Counted from the stretch's first letter, positions 17,275 to 25,533 are shown. The stretch: 64,000 bases of DNA from JBEBGV01 sp040081265 (GCA_040081265.1 JBEBGV010000015.1:1-64000), one strand, 5' to 3'. Translations and numbers: made by a program. The notes: generated by a model not told the origin, from the sequence alone.

Positions 17275-17458
17275 AAGGGTGAAGCCACGACCCAGCCCTG
17301 AACCGGGCGAGCGCCCGTTGGCGTGTGCGAATGTGTGCGAATAAAGTCGTCGCTGGCGTGCGCGGCAGCACGCTCGTGCCCGGCATCAGTCCGCTGCTGC
17401 ATAGCCATTTCACCAGCTTGAAGGGCTGGCGCCCGCAAGGGCGTGAAGGTTCGAGTCC
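17275..17458 (+). repeat. Composite tRNA-Leu-derived repeat, copy 2
   Basis: Block a at 17275-17303 (ending CCAGCCCTGAAC) matches copy 1. Block b at 17322-17351 is 30 bp identical to 21003-21032 and contains GTGTGCGAATGTGTGCGAAT. Block c at 17411-17458 matches tRNA-Leu bases 12406-12453 in 47 of 48 positions; the single difference turns the anticodon GAG into GAA. The 5' half of a tRNA is absent, so this is not a functional tRNA gene. The repeat ends 21 bp from the stop of kinase 2. Confidence 0.88.
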
Positions 17459-17478
17459 CTGCTTCCTTTCACGCGGCG

Positions 17479-20286
17479 CTACTTCTTCGCCTCGGGCTGC
17501 CAGTTCTGGATCAGCGTGATCGGCGCGGCGTCGCCGGGCAGCGCCGTGTTGATGAGGATGCGCCCGTCGGGGGCGACGTCGTATTGCCGTCCTATTCCCC
17601 CATCCAGGCCGCCGCCGACGATGCGCGTGGGAAAGAGCACGACCGGTGCGCCCGGTGAGAACGTGGCTCCCGTCGCGATCGGCGCGGCCATCATCGCGCC
17701 CACCGGGTTCAGGTAATACAGCTCCTTGCCGTCGCGTCGCCAGACAGGATGAATGCCGCCCTCCGTCGAGACCTGCCACTGGCCACCGGCTGTCGCCGGG
17801 GCGCTGGCCGACGTACCGGACTTGTCCGCCGAAGCCTGTGGCGAAGGCGAGACGAACGGCCGCACATACACTTCGTCCCGTCCTGATTCGTTCGACTGGT
17901 ACGCCACCCACTGGCCGTCTGGTGAGAACGCGCCTTGAGTCTCGCGAAACGGGGTCTTCAAGAACACCGACGGTGTGCGATCCCCCACCATCGGCGCGAC
18001 CCACAGGTCAATGCTCGTCTGCGGGTCGGTGCTGTTGAACAGCAGGAACCGACCGTCCGCCGACCAACTGCTCGCGGTCTTGACCTGGTCAGAAGCCACG
18101 AAGCGTTCCTCGACGCCAGCGCCGCTCGTAAGCCTCTGGTAGAGGTCCATCTGCCCCATCCGGTTCGAGCCAAACGCGACCCGAGTGCCGTCGGGCGACC
18201 AGATGGGACGGACGTCGTTTGCCGCATCGAACGTGAAGCGGCTCGTGCGGCCACCGTCCAGCCGCCAGACATCCGTGTTGCCCTGAACCGCGCGGTTCAC
18301 GACCACCTGCCGGCCGTCGGGCGACACGTTGGGTTGGAAAAGACTGGTATCCGCGTCGCCGAGAGTGCCCCGCGCCGTGCCCGACCGATCGAACCACGTC
18401 AATTGCGACTGGCTCGCCCCGCCCATCCGGTAGGCCACCAGTCCCGTGGCAGCCACCGACAGCGCGCTCTCATTGAACGTCGGGGCCGTCACGGCCTCGG
18501 CCAGCCTCACAGGCTCGCCCATGAGCGCAGCCTTCGCGACATCCAACCGCTGGGCCACGAGCGTGCCCGCTCTCACCCACAGCAACCATCCGCCTTCGCT
18601 TGAAGCTTCGGCGGATCGAGCTCCGCCTTCGCTCGAGGCTTCGGCGCGCCCAGGCCCGGAAGGCAGATACACCCCGGAACGATCAGCGGGCGTCAGCCGC
18701 ATCGGGCCGTCCCCATCGAGCGTGCCCAGATAGATCCCAGCCGTGTCCGCCGCGCCGGCCGAAAAAAACAGGAACCGGCGGCCGTCGGGCAGAAACTGCG
18801 GGTAGCGGTGGCTTGTCTGCCCCGGGCCGAACGTCGTCATGGTCATCGCCGCGCCCCCGGTGGCGGCCACGCGCATCAACGCTGCCGCCAGGCCAGGCGC
18901 AAACACGATGACGCCGTCGGCGTTCCAGGTCCCACCGAGACCACGGGTCACCAGCGCAAGGGATTGCGGGACGCCGCCGCCGAGATCGAGTCGCTTCAGC
19001 GCACCCCCGGCAAAGAACCCGATGGATTGGCTGTCAGGCGACCAGAACGGAGCGGCGGCGCCTTCGGTCCCCGCAAGCGGTTGCGCGGTCGTCGTCGCCA
19101 GGGATCGCACCCAGAGTCGAGACACACCATCACCCGATGCGACGAACACGATCTGGCGGCCGTCGGGCGAGAGCGCAAAATCGGCGGGCCGGTCGGTGGC
19201 GGGCGTGACGATGTCCACGCGCGTCTCGGGCGGCGCAGGTGACGGTGCTTCGCGCAGATACCGCACCGCGGGAACGGCGAGCGCGGCGGCGACAAGCACT
19301 GCAACGGAAGCGACCAGCCACGCCACACGCCCGCGTTCCCCTGACGACGTGGCCACAGACGGCGTCTGCGGCGCGGCCGTCTCGAACGCGCCGTCGAGCG
19401 CGAGCCGCACGTCACCGATGTCGCGCAGGCGCTGTCTCGGATCCTTCTGCAGGCACCGCTCCAGCACAGTCCGGATCGACGCGGGCGTCGCGGCTGGCAA
19501 CCGGGACCACACCGGCTCCTTGTGAATCACTGCGCCGAGCGTCTCGGCAATATCTTCGCCGTCGAACGGTCGCGTGCCACTGAGCATCTCGAAGAGCACC
19601 GCGCCGAACGCCCAGATATCGGCGCGCTTATCGACGACCTTGCCGCGCGCCTGCTCGGGACTCATGTACGCGGCCGTGCCGAGAATCATGCCGACGCCCG
19701 TCATCATCGCCGGCGTCGTGATCGTCGGCGATTGAGAGAGCGCAACTCCCTGCCCACTGCCCACTGCCTGCTGCCCACTGTCGGGGCCGAGCGCTTTTGC
19801 GAGGCCGAAATCCAGCACCTTCACCGTGCCGTCAGCGCGGACTTTGATGTTCGCGGGCTTGAGGTCGCGGTGGATGATGCCCTGCTCGTGCGCCGCTTCG
19901 AGCGCCTCCGCGATCTGCTTGGCGATGGGCAACGCTTCGTCGAGCGGCAGACCGGCGGGTCCTGTCGGACCCGCCCTACGTGCGATCAACTGCGACAGGT
20001 CGTCGCCCTCGACCAGCTCCATCACGAGGGCCGTGAACTCCGGCGTCTTCTCCAGCCCGTAGATCGCTGCGATGTGCGGATGGTTCAGCGCAGCAAGGAC
20101 TTCCGCTTCACGCTGGAACCGTGCGAGCCGCTCGGTGTCTCCCGCGACGGACGCAGGCAGCACCTTGATCGCGACCTGCCGCTTGAGGTTCGTGTCGGTG
20201 GCGCGGTACACCTCACCCATGCCACCCACCCCAATCTGTGCGGTGACTTCATAGGGGCCGAGACGTGTGCCGGGGCTGAGGGCCAT
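17479..20286 (-). CDS. Ser/Thr protein kinase with TolB/PD40 propeller (kinase 2)
   Basis: 935 residues, same architecture as kinase 1: IGVGGMGEVY, VAIK, HRDLKPANIK, DFG, MSPEQARG, a membrane segment near 330 and an extracellular PD40 propeller (LSPDGR, WSPDGTRVAFGSNR). The catalytic motifs are intact. Three repeats interrupt the frame: the palindrome D (GPTGPAG), heptamer repeats (GQQAVGSGQG) and a doubled EASSEGG insert in the propeller. GGAG precedes the ATG. The stop is 21 bp from tRNA-Leu repeat copy 2, and HigBA diverges from the 5' end. Confidence 0.93.
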   Translation of the reverse strand: MALSPGTRLGPYEVTAQIGVGGMGEVYRATDTNLKRQVAIKVLPASVAGDTERLARFQREAEVLAALNHPHIAAIYGLEKTPEFTALVMELVEGDDLSQLIARRAGPTGPAGLPLDEALPIAKQIAEALEAAHEQGIIHRDLKPANIKVRADGTVKVLDFGLAKALGPDSGQQAVGSGQGVALSQSPTITTPAMMTGVGMILGTAAYMSPEQARGKVVDKRADIWAFGAVLFEMLSGTRPFDGEDIAETLGAVIHKEPVWSRLPAATPASIRTVLERCLQKDPRQRLRDIGDVRLALDGAFETAAPQTPSVATSSGERGRVAWLVASVAVLVAAALAVPAVRYLREAPSPAPPETRVDIVTPATDRPADFALSPDGRQIVFVASGDGVSRLWVRSLATTTAQPLAGTEGAAAPFWSPDSQSIGFFAGGALKRLDLGGGVPQSLALVTRGLGGTWNADGVIVFAPGLAAALMRVAATGGAAMTMTTFGPGQTSHRYPQFLPDGRRFLFFSAGAADTAGIYLGTLDGDGPMRLTPADRSGVYLPSGPGRAEASSEGGARSAEASSEGGWLLWVRAGTLVAQRLDVAKAALMGEPVRLAEAVTAPTFNESALSVAATGLVAYRMGGASQSQLTWFDRSGTARGTLGDADTSLFQPNVSPDGRQVVVNRAVQGNTDVWRLDGGRTSRFTFDAANDVRPIWSPDGTRVAFGSNRMGQMDLYQRLTSGAGVEERFVASDQVKTASSWSADGRFLLFNSTDPQTSIDLWVAPMVGDRTPSVFLKTPFRETQGAFSPDGQWVAYQSNESGRDEVYVRPFVSPSPQASADKSGTSASAPATAGGQWQVSTEGGIHPVWRRDGKELYYLNPVGAMMAAPIATGATFSPGAPVVLFPTRIVGGGLDGGIGRQYDVAPDGRILINTALPGDAAPITLIQNWQPEAKK
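18588..18646. repeat. Two CCTTCG/CTTCGG palindromes inside kinase 2
   Basis: Two tandem units, ATCCGCCTTCGCTTGAAGCT continuing to GGCGGAT (18588-18616) and TCCGCCTTCGCTCGAGGCTT continuing to CGGCG (18622-18646). Translated on the minus strand they give a doubled AEASSEGG-like stretch that is absent from kinases 1 and 3. Related to the palindromes at 12468-12564. Confidence 0.7.
19746..19780. repeat. Heptanucleotide repeats inside kinase 2
   Basis: Five successive 7-mers related to CCCACTG (CTCCCTG, CCCACTG, CCCACTG, CCTGCTG, CCCACTG). Read on the minus strand they encode a Gly/Gln/Ser-rich GQQAVGSGQG stretch in the activation-loop region after DFG. Kinase 1 lacks this stretch. Confidence 0.7.
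19952..19984 (+). repeat. GTAGGGCGGGTC palindromic element, copy D (inside kinase 2)
   Basis: Same arms and CTACG tail as copy C, at the same codon position in the kinase domain, again encoding RRAGPTGPAG. Confidence 0.8.
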
Positions 20287-20372
20287 CTCCGTGGGGCCTG
20301 ATTATGTCAGGAAGGCGCGCAACACCGCAGGAATCTCAACGCGAGACCGGAAGGATGCTGTTCTGGACAGAC

Positions 20373-20401
20373 TTGACGATTACACGATACTCGTGTAACG
20401 A
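20373..20401 (+). promoter_or_regulatory. higBA promoter with palindromic operator
   Basis: TTGACG (-35, 20373-20378) and TAACGA (-10, 20396-20401) are 17 bp apart. The perfect palindrome TTACACGA-TAC-TCGTGTAA (20380-20398) lies between and into them. This is a natural operator for the HigA repressor, blocking RNA polymerase when occupied. Confidence 0.7.
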
Positions 20402-20413
20402 TGACTTGCTGCG

Positions 20414-20704
20414 ATGATTCAGTCGTTCGCTGACAAGACGACGGCCGATATCTTCCAGGAGCGCAACACGAAGGACGCGCGCCACATCCCCAAGGATCTG
20501 TGGCGTGTCGTGCAGCGGAAGCTGAAGATGCTCGATGTCGCTGTTCGGGTCGACGATCTGAAGTCGCCTCCTGGCAACCGGCTGAAACCTCTCACGGGAC
20601 AGATGAGCGGGCGCTACAGCATCCGTATGAACGAGCAATATCGCGTCACATTTCGATGGGAGGATGGCCATGCCTTCGAAGTCGCGGTCGAAGACTATCA
20701 CTAG
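20414..20704 (+). CDS. higB: HigB-family (RelE-like) toxin
   Basis: 96 residues of the plasmid-maintenance killer/HigB family: MIQSFADKTTADIFQ at the start, LKSPPGNRLKPLTGQMSGRYSIRMNEQYRVTFRW in the core and a C-terminal EVAVEDYH. HigB toxins are ribosome-dependent mRNA endonucleases. Toxin-first gene order with a HigA gene overlapping the 3' end is the normal higBA layout. The plus-strand pair sits between the start of kinase 2 and repeat copy 3. Confidence 0.93.
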   Translation: MIQSFADKTTADIFQERNTKDARHIPKDLWRVVQRKLKMLDVAVRVDDLKSPPGNRLKPLTGQMSGRYSIRMNEQYRVTFRWEDGHAFEVAVEDYH

Positions 20705-20978
20705 GGATCCGAACTGGCTCGGGCCGGCGATCCACCCAGGCGAAATCCTGTTGGAGGAATTCCTGAAGCCGCTCGACCTGGGGCAGGTCGAGGCGGCGCG
20801 TCGACTCGACATCTCGCTCAACCGGTTGAACGAGATCGTGTTGGGCAAGCGCGGCATTACGGCGGATACCGCGCTCCGGCTCGCGCGCATGCTCAAGACA
20901 TCGCCACAGTTCTGGATGCGCCTTCAGGCTGACTGGGATCTGCAGCAGGCCGTGGCGCGGGCTGCGAAGGCGTCCTGA
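20670..20978 (+). CDS. higA: HigA-family antitoxin (XRE-type repressor)
   Basis: 102 residues from the ATG at 20670, chosen because GGGAGG at 20658-20663 is 6 bp ahead; the ATG at 20664 is too close to it. IHPGEILLEEFLKPLDLGQVEAARRLDIS followed by NRLNEIVLGKRGITADTALRLARML is the helix-turn-helix of HigA/VapI-type antitoxins. It should neutralise HigB and repress from the palindrome at 20380. It overlaps higB by 35 bp. Confidence 0.93.
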   Translation: MPSKSRSKTITRDPNWLGPAIHPGEILLEEFLKPLDLGQVEAARRLDISLNRLNEIVLGKRGITADTALRLARMLKTSPQFWMRLQADWDLQQAVARAAKAS

Positions 20979-21002
20979 CGACCCGGGACAGAGGCCCAAG
21001 AC

Positions 21003-21137
21003 CGTGTGCGAATGTGTGCGAATAAAGTCGTCACTGGCGTCCGCTGCAGCCCACTCCTGCTCATGATCCGTCCGCAGGATCCGCGACAGTTCGTGTCTGC
21101 ATAGTTATTTCACCAGGTTGAGGGCAACGCTGCCCCC
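21003..21137 (+). repeat. Composite tRNA-Leu-derived repeat, copy 3
   Basis: Block b at 21003-21032 is identical to copy 2 over 30 bp. TGCATAG..ATTTCACCAG at about 21098-21116 matches 17398-17416, and CACCAGGTTGAGGG recalls the tRNA-Leu anticodon arm, after which the similarity decays. It ends about 33 bp before the stop of kinase 3, the same placement as copies 1 and 2 relative to their genes. Confidence 0.75.
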
Positions 21138-21169
21138 GCGCCACCACCGTGTCCCTTGAAGTCTCGCCG

Positions 21170-23926
21170 TCACTGCGTCGGCACGAGGCGCTTCAGTTCC
21201 TCGAACCAGTTCTGGACGATGTTGATCTGGACCGTCGGTGCCACTGACACCTCAGTCATGACACCGATGACGTGCTGGCCGTCCGGCATCGAATCGGCCT
21301 CGCGGCGCGTGATCGAAGGACTAAGTTCTCTCCTCAATCCCCGCGGAAAGTCCACGGCCTGGCCAAACGTCACCCGCGGTGCCGTCGTCACCGGGATCAC
21401 GGCACTTCGACCCGCACCCGTGTTGACGAGCAATTCGTTCCCTCGTGGCGACCAGTACGCATGGCCACACGCACACACCAGATACTTCTCGCCCGTCGTC
21501 GGGAACCGCGTCACGAAGACCTGGCCGGGCGCCTGGGTCTCCTTCGTCCGGTAAACAACCCATTGCCCGTCCGGAGAAAAGACGCCTTCGACCGGCTCGA
21601 TCGACTGGATATCGCCGAACGGAACCACCTGGCGGTCCTGCATGTTCAGCGTCCGCAGCGTCGAGCCCTTGTCTTTGGTGACGCTGAAGAGCAGGTGTAC
21701 CCCGTCTTTCGACCAGGATTGCGGGATGTGCTCGGCACCAGGCTCCGGTTTCGTGAGCCGCTCCGTCTGACCCGAGCCGTCGGCGCGCTGCCGGAAGATT
21801 GCCAGATCGCCTTCTCGGTCCGACTGAAACGCCACCCACAGCCCATCGCGCGACCAGATGGGATAGCGACTCTTCCCCGCAAAGGTGAGGCGCTGCGGCA
21901 CCTTCCCGCCCGCGAGCTCGTACACCCAGACGGCTGTCCCATTGGCGTCCTCGCTGTCGAACGCTACGAAGTTGCCGTCAGGCGACACGCGAGGCGAGTC
22001 GTACCGCCCGGGGCGAAGCCCCAGTGGCTTGGCCGTGCCTGCCCGATCGAACAGTGCCAAATCAGCTGTCCCAGTGATCGACGACGGACCGGGCACAAAG
22101 GCCAGTGACCCGGTGGCGGAGTAACTGACCTGTGCCCCCGCAAAGGCGCCCCCATTCGCGTTATTTGTCGTCCGACGAACACCTTCGACGATCGATACCG
22201 CTCCACCCGTTACGGAGAGGCTCGCCAGGTCGAACGGAACCGCGAACAGGCCGCCAGCGACGGGGTAGACCAGATGACCTGTTGAAAGGTAGCGGCCGCC
22301 CGCGCCAGTCTCGACAAGCGTCTTGCGCTCACCGCTGTCGAGGCGTTGCACGACGATCTGTCCCTGGTCCCAGTTCAGGACCGACGACTTTCGGACAGAG
22401 AAGAGCACGGCGCGCCCCCCTGGCAGCAGCTGCGGAGCCGATACCACCTCGTCCGGGCCTGCCGTTACGAGAGTCTCGGGCTCGCCGCCCGCGGGCGACA
22501 CACGCAGAATGCGCTGGCGCCCCGCAAACACGATGCTGTCCTCGTCCCAGCTCATGCCGGAGAAGACTGTATCGGCGGTCCTGGTGACGGTGACAGCCGC
22601 GCCGCCGCTGAGAGCAATGCGCTTTATCTCACCGTTGTTCACGTAGAAGGCCACCATCTGTCCGTCCGGCGAGAACACGGGGTTGGCCGCAGGCCCCGCC
22701 AGAGGCCCCTCGCTCCCCGGAATCTCGTGAACCTCGAAGTCCGACATCGAGCGCAGGTACAGGCGTTGGTCGGCCGCATACACGAGGTTCCTGCCGTTCG
22801 GTGACAGGGCCATGAGCTGCCAGCCCACCGTGAACCGCTGGTTCTCGGGTTGAATGGTGAAGCGAGCAGTGGGGCGGGGGGGATCCGGTTTCAGCTGCCA
22901 CGCGGCGACCGCCGCAAACGCGGCAACAGCCAGCCCCGCAACCCATGGAAGGGTACGCCGCCATCCCGGACGCGCCGCCGCGGACGCCTCCGCCGCTGCG
23001 CCAGGCAGAATCGTCACCGTCTCGAAGGCACCCTCGAGTGCCAGGCGCACGTCCTGCATGTGCGCGATCCGCTGACGCAGATCCTTGTGGAGGCAGCGTC
23101 GAAGATACATTGCGATCACGGGCGAGAGACCCGCTGGAAGCAGACTCCACTGCACGTCCGAACGAAGCACTGCAGCCAACGTGTCAGCGACATCGTCGGC
23201 CTCGAAAGCGCGCCGGCCCGTGAGCATTTCGTAGAGGACCGCACCGAAGGCCCATACATCGGCACGTGCATCGACCACTCGGCCCTTCGCTTGCTCGGGG
23301 CTCATGTACGCGGCGGTCCCGAGGATCATACCGACGCCGGTCATCATCGCAGGCGTGGTGATCGTCGGTGATTGTGAGAGCGCAACTCCCTGCCGACTGC
23401 CGACTGCCTGCTGCCCACCGTCGGGGCCGAGCGCTTTGGCGAGCCCAAAGTCCAGCACCTTCACCGTGCCGTCGGGCCGCACCTTGATGTTGGCGGGCTT
23501 CAGATCACGGTGGATGATCCCCTGCTCGTGCGCCGCTTCGAGCGCTTCCGCGATCTGCTTCGCGATGGGCAACGCTTCGTCGAGCGGCAAGCCGGCGGGT
23601 CCTGTCGGACCCGCCCTACGCGCGATCAACTGCGACAGGTCGTCGCCCTCAACCAGTTCCATCACGAGCGCCGTGAACTCGGGCGTCTTCTCCAGCCCGT
23701 AGATCGCCGCGATGTGGGGATGGTTCAACGCAGCGAGCACTTCCGCTTCACGCTGGAAGCGCGCCAGACGGTCGGCGTCCTGGGCCACCGTGGCCGGCAG
23801 CACCTTAATGGCGACCTGCCGCTTGAGATTGGTGTCGGTGGCGCGATAGACCTCCCCCATCCCGCCTACGCCGATCTGCGCGGTGATCTCATACGAACCG
23901 AGACGAGTGCCTGGGGTGAGGGACAA
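21170..23926 (-). CDS. Ser/Thr protein kinase with TolB/PD40 propeller (kinase 3)
   Basis: 918 residues from TTG at 23926, which aligns with the ATG of kinases 1 and 2 (xLTPGTRLGSYEI). The frame opens at a TTG at 23959, but that extension would contain a TATAAT box, so it is probably promoter. The kinase domain is complete: IGVGGMGEVY, VAIK, HRDLKPANIK, DFG, MSPEQAKG. A membrane segment near residue 330 is followed by a PD40 propeller. The propeller is more diverged from kinases 1 and 2 than the kinase domain is, suggesting different ligands. It has the in-frame palindrome and heptamer repeats but not the EASSEGG insert. Confidence 0.92.
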   Translation of the reverse strand: MSLTPGTRLGSYEITAQIGVGGMGEVYRATDTNLKRQVAIKVLPATVAQDADRLARFQREAEVLAALNHPHIAAIYGLEKTPEFTALVMELVEGDDLSQLIARRAGPTGPAGLPLDEALPIAKQIAEALEAAHEQGIIHRDLKPANIKVRPDGTVKVLDFGLAKALGPDGGQQAVGSRQGVALSQSPTITTPAMMTGVGMILGTAAYMSPEQAKGRVVDARADVWAFGAVLYEMLTGRRAFEADDVADTLAAVLRSDVQWSLLPAGLSPVIAMYLRRCLHKDLRQRIAHMQDVRLALEGAFETVTILPGAAAEASAAARPGWRRTLPWVAGLAVAAFAAVAAWQLKPDPPRPTARFTIQPENQRFTVGWQLMALSPNGRNLVYAADQRLYLRSMSDFEVHEIPGSEGPLAGPAANPVFSPDGQMVAFYVNNGEIKRIALSGGAAVTVTRTADTVFSGMSWDEDSIVFAGRQRILRVSPAGGEPETLVTAGPDEVVSAPQLLPGGRAVLFSVRKSSVLNWDQGQIVVQRLDSGERKTLVETGAGGRYLSTGHLVYPVAGGLFAVPFDLASLSVTGGAVSIVEGVRRTTNNANGGAFAGAQVSYSATGSLAFVPGPSSITGTADLALFDRAGTAKPLGLRPGRYDSPRVSPDGNFVAFDSEDANGTAVWVYELAGGKVPQRLTFAGKSRYPIWSRDGLWVAFQSDREGDLAIFRQRADGSGQTERLTKPEPGAEHIPQSWSKDGVHLLFSVTKDKGSTLRTLNMQDRQVVPFGDIQSIEPVEGVFSPDGQWVVYRTKETQAPGQVFVTRFPTTGEKYLVCACGHAYWSPRGNELLVNTGAGRSAVIPVTTAPRVTFGQAVDFPRGLRRELSPSITRREADSMPDGQHVIGVMTEVSVAPTVQINIVQNWFEELKRLVPTQ
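23386..23420. repeat. Heptanucleotide repeats inside kinase 3
   Basis: CTCCCTG, CCGACTG, CCGACTG, CCTGCTG, CCCACCG: the same five-unit heptamer run as at 19746, at the same place in the kinase gene, with base changes. Confidence 0.65.
23591..23624 (+). repeat. GTAGGGCGGGTC palindromic element, copy E (inside kinase 3)
   Basis: Same palindrome (GGCGGGTCC/GGACCCGCC with CTACG tail) at the position equivalent to copies C and D, encoding RRAGPTGPAG. Confidence 0.8.
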
Positions 23927-24096
23927 CGGTGGCTGATTATACGAGGCGACCGAACACAACGCGTCGATCGGATTACGCCGCCCTCACAGTCTGCGCCTTG
24001 AGGCCGACCTTGGTCGCGTTCACGAGGTCGCGCAGGAGGAGCCGCGCTTCACATAGCTCATGGAGCGATACGCGCGAATTTCCACCAGGTTTCCAG

Positions 24097-25533
24097 CTAC
24101 TGAAAACCGCCAAATCCCCCACGGCCGCTGCGACCGGGAGTGCCGGGTCGCGTGCCGTCGAGCTGACCGTTGATCGAGACGAGGCGGTCGAGGAGAAAGC
24201 GGCGTAGCGGCGGACCAGTACGCCCGCGCCCAAAGCCGCCGAAGCCGCCACCGGACGTGTCAGTCAATGCGGACCCGGAGTCTGAAAAGTTGGCCTCGAA
24301 GCGCGACTCCGTCGTGGTGGGATCGGCGAGCACGGCCTCACGGATGACGACGGCCGTGTCGGCAATCGCGACCCCGAGTCGTGCGAGCGAGACGTTGTTC
24401 TCCACCATCTCGGTGACCATCGCCCGGTAGCGCGCGGCGAAGGCCGGCGTGGCCAGCACGCGCTCCGCAAGCGGAAACATCCCGCGTCCCGCAGGCTGGG
24501 TGAGACTGAGGTCGGCGGTGCCCGACATGAAGCCGCCAAACGCCATGTTCAGGTCCCACGGCAGCCACACCACCTTCTCCGACCGCGGGTCCACGGTGAT
24601 CCAGTAGTTGTGGTTCATGCCGAGCGGACTGTCTACGTTGACCAGCACCACCTGAGCGGCGAGGAAGCGCAGGAAGCTGTCGACATCGAGGTACTCGTCG
24701 AGCCTGGCGGCAAATTCCTCGGGCGACGCCGTGTTCACGAAGCGGACGAAGGTGATGAAGCGTTGGACGTCCTTCGGTTTGGCGTCGATCTTCGAGGAAT
24801 ACCGGCTTTCGTAGGCCGCCCAGTCGTCGCCCAGATCGGGCATGCCGCTGAGCCGCTCAGGCTTGACCAGCACGCCGACGCGCTCGCCCCACCGATCGCG
24901 GAAGAACCGCTGATCGATTTGTTCGATAGCGGTGAAGAGCCCGGCGTACTCGTGGTCGTAGCGGCCCGGTACCGTGATGTACACGCGGACGAACGCCGTG
25001 CGCGGCGAGACGACCCCCGCACGCCTGAAGACGTCGTAGGCAAGCGCCTCACGCATCTGGCTCGCGTCCATCGCGTTGTTGTTCAGATTGAGGGTCTCGA
25101 GGCCGAAGAAGCTGCGCGACTTGTCGGGCTTGTCGAAGTCGATCTTGAGCGAGCGCTTCAACTCGCTCGGTGCGGAGCGGAAGCTCGAATTGCCCTTGTA
25201 GCGCACGGTCACGGTGCCCCACGGTCGGTCACCGAATGCGAGCGCGGCGGTGACCTTTGGGTACCCGGAATCATCGGCGCCAAACTGGAAGCCGCGGCCG
25301 GCGCGGCCCGAGGGCAGCATCGTGTCGAAGTTCTCGCGGGAGAACGTCAGGTGGATGGCGTGGAGCCGGTCGAGACCGAAGAACTCGTCGGCGCTCCTCG
25401 TGTCTGGATCGGCCACCGGCACCGGCGCCGCGACCTGACGAGCCGCCACCATCGACCAGCCGGCCACGACGAGGCCGAGAGCGACCACCATCAGGCAGAC
25501 GCGGTGCAGCAACGAGCGGGACATCAGCGTCAC
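24097..25533 (-). CDS. CotH-family atypical kinase-like secreted protein
   Basis: 478 residues with an N-terminal signal or anchor (VCLMVVALGLVVAGWSMVAA). The CotH fold is shown by RYKGNSSFR, LKIDFDKPDKSRSFFGLETLNLNNNAMDASQMREALAYDVFR and VWLPWDLNMAFGG. Bacillus CotH is a spore-coat protein kinase; other members are extracellular or envelope proteins of varied role. A Gly-rich C-terminal tail (GGFGGFGRGR) is present. The GTG start at 25533 is chosen because GGAGG lies 7 bp upstream; an ATG at 25524 is the alternative. Substrate unknown. Confidence 0.85.
   Translation of the reverse strand: MTLMSRSLLHRVCLMVVALGLVVAGWSMVAARQVAAPVPVADPDTRSADEFFGLDRLHAIHLTFSRENFDTMLPSGRAGRGFQFGADDSGYPKVTAALAFGDRPWGTVTVRYKGNSSFRSAPSELKRSLKIDFDKPDKSRSFFGLETLNLNNNAMDASQMREALAYDVFRRAGVVSPRTAFVRVYITVPGRYDHEYAGLFTAIEQIDQRFFRDRWGERVGVLVKPERLSGMPDLGDDWAAYESRYSSKIDAKPKDVQRFITFVRFVNTASPEEFAARLDEYLDVDSFLRFLAAQVVLVNVDSPLGMNHNYWITVDPRSEKVVWLPWDLNMAFGGFMSGTADLSLTQPAGRGMFPLAERVLATPAFAARYRAMVTEMVENNVSLARLGVAIADTAVVIREAVLADPTTTESRFEANFSDSGSALTDTSGGGFGGFGRGRTGPPLRRFLLDRLVSINGQLDGTRPGTPGRSGRGGFGGFQ

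Noticed and set aside
17411..17458. Possible functional second tRNA-Leu or tRNA with GAA anticodon
   Set aside because: The 5' acceptor strand and D arm are missing, so it cannot fold as a tRNA.
23927..23959. Upstream TTG start for kinase 3
   Set aside because: The extension contains TATAAT and does not align with the starts of the two paralogues.
12000..24000. CRISPR array among the repeats
   Set aside because: Repeats are few, unequal in spacing, and lie in genes or match a tRNA; there is no repeat-spacer pattern and no cas gene.
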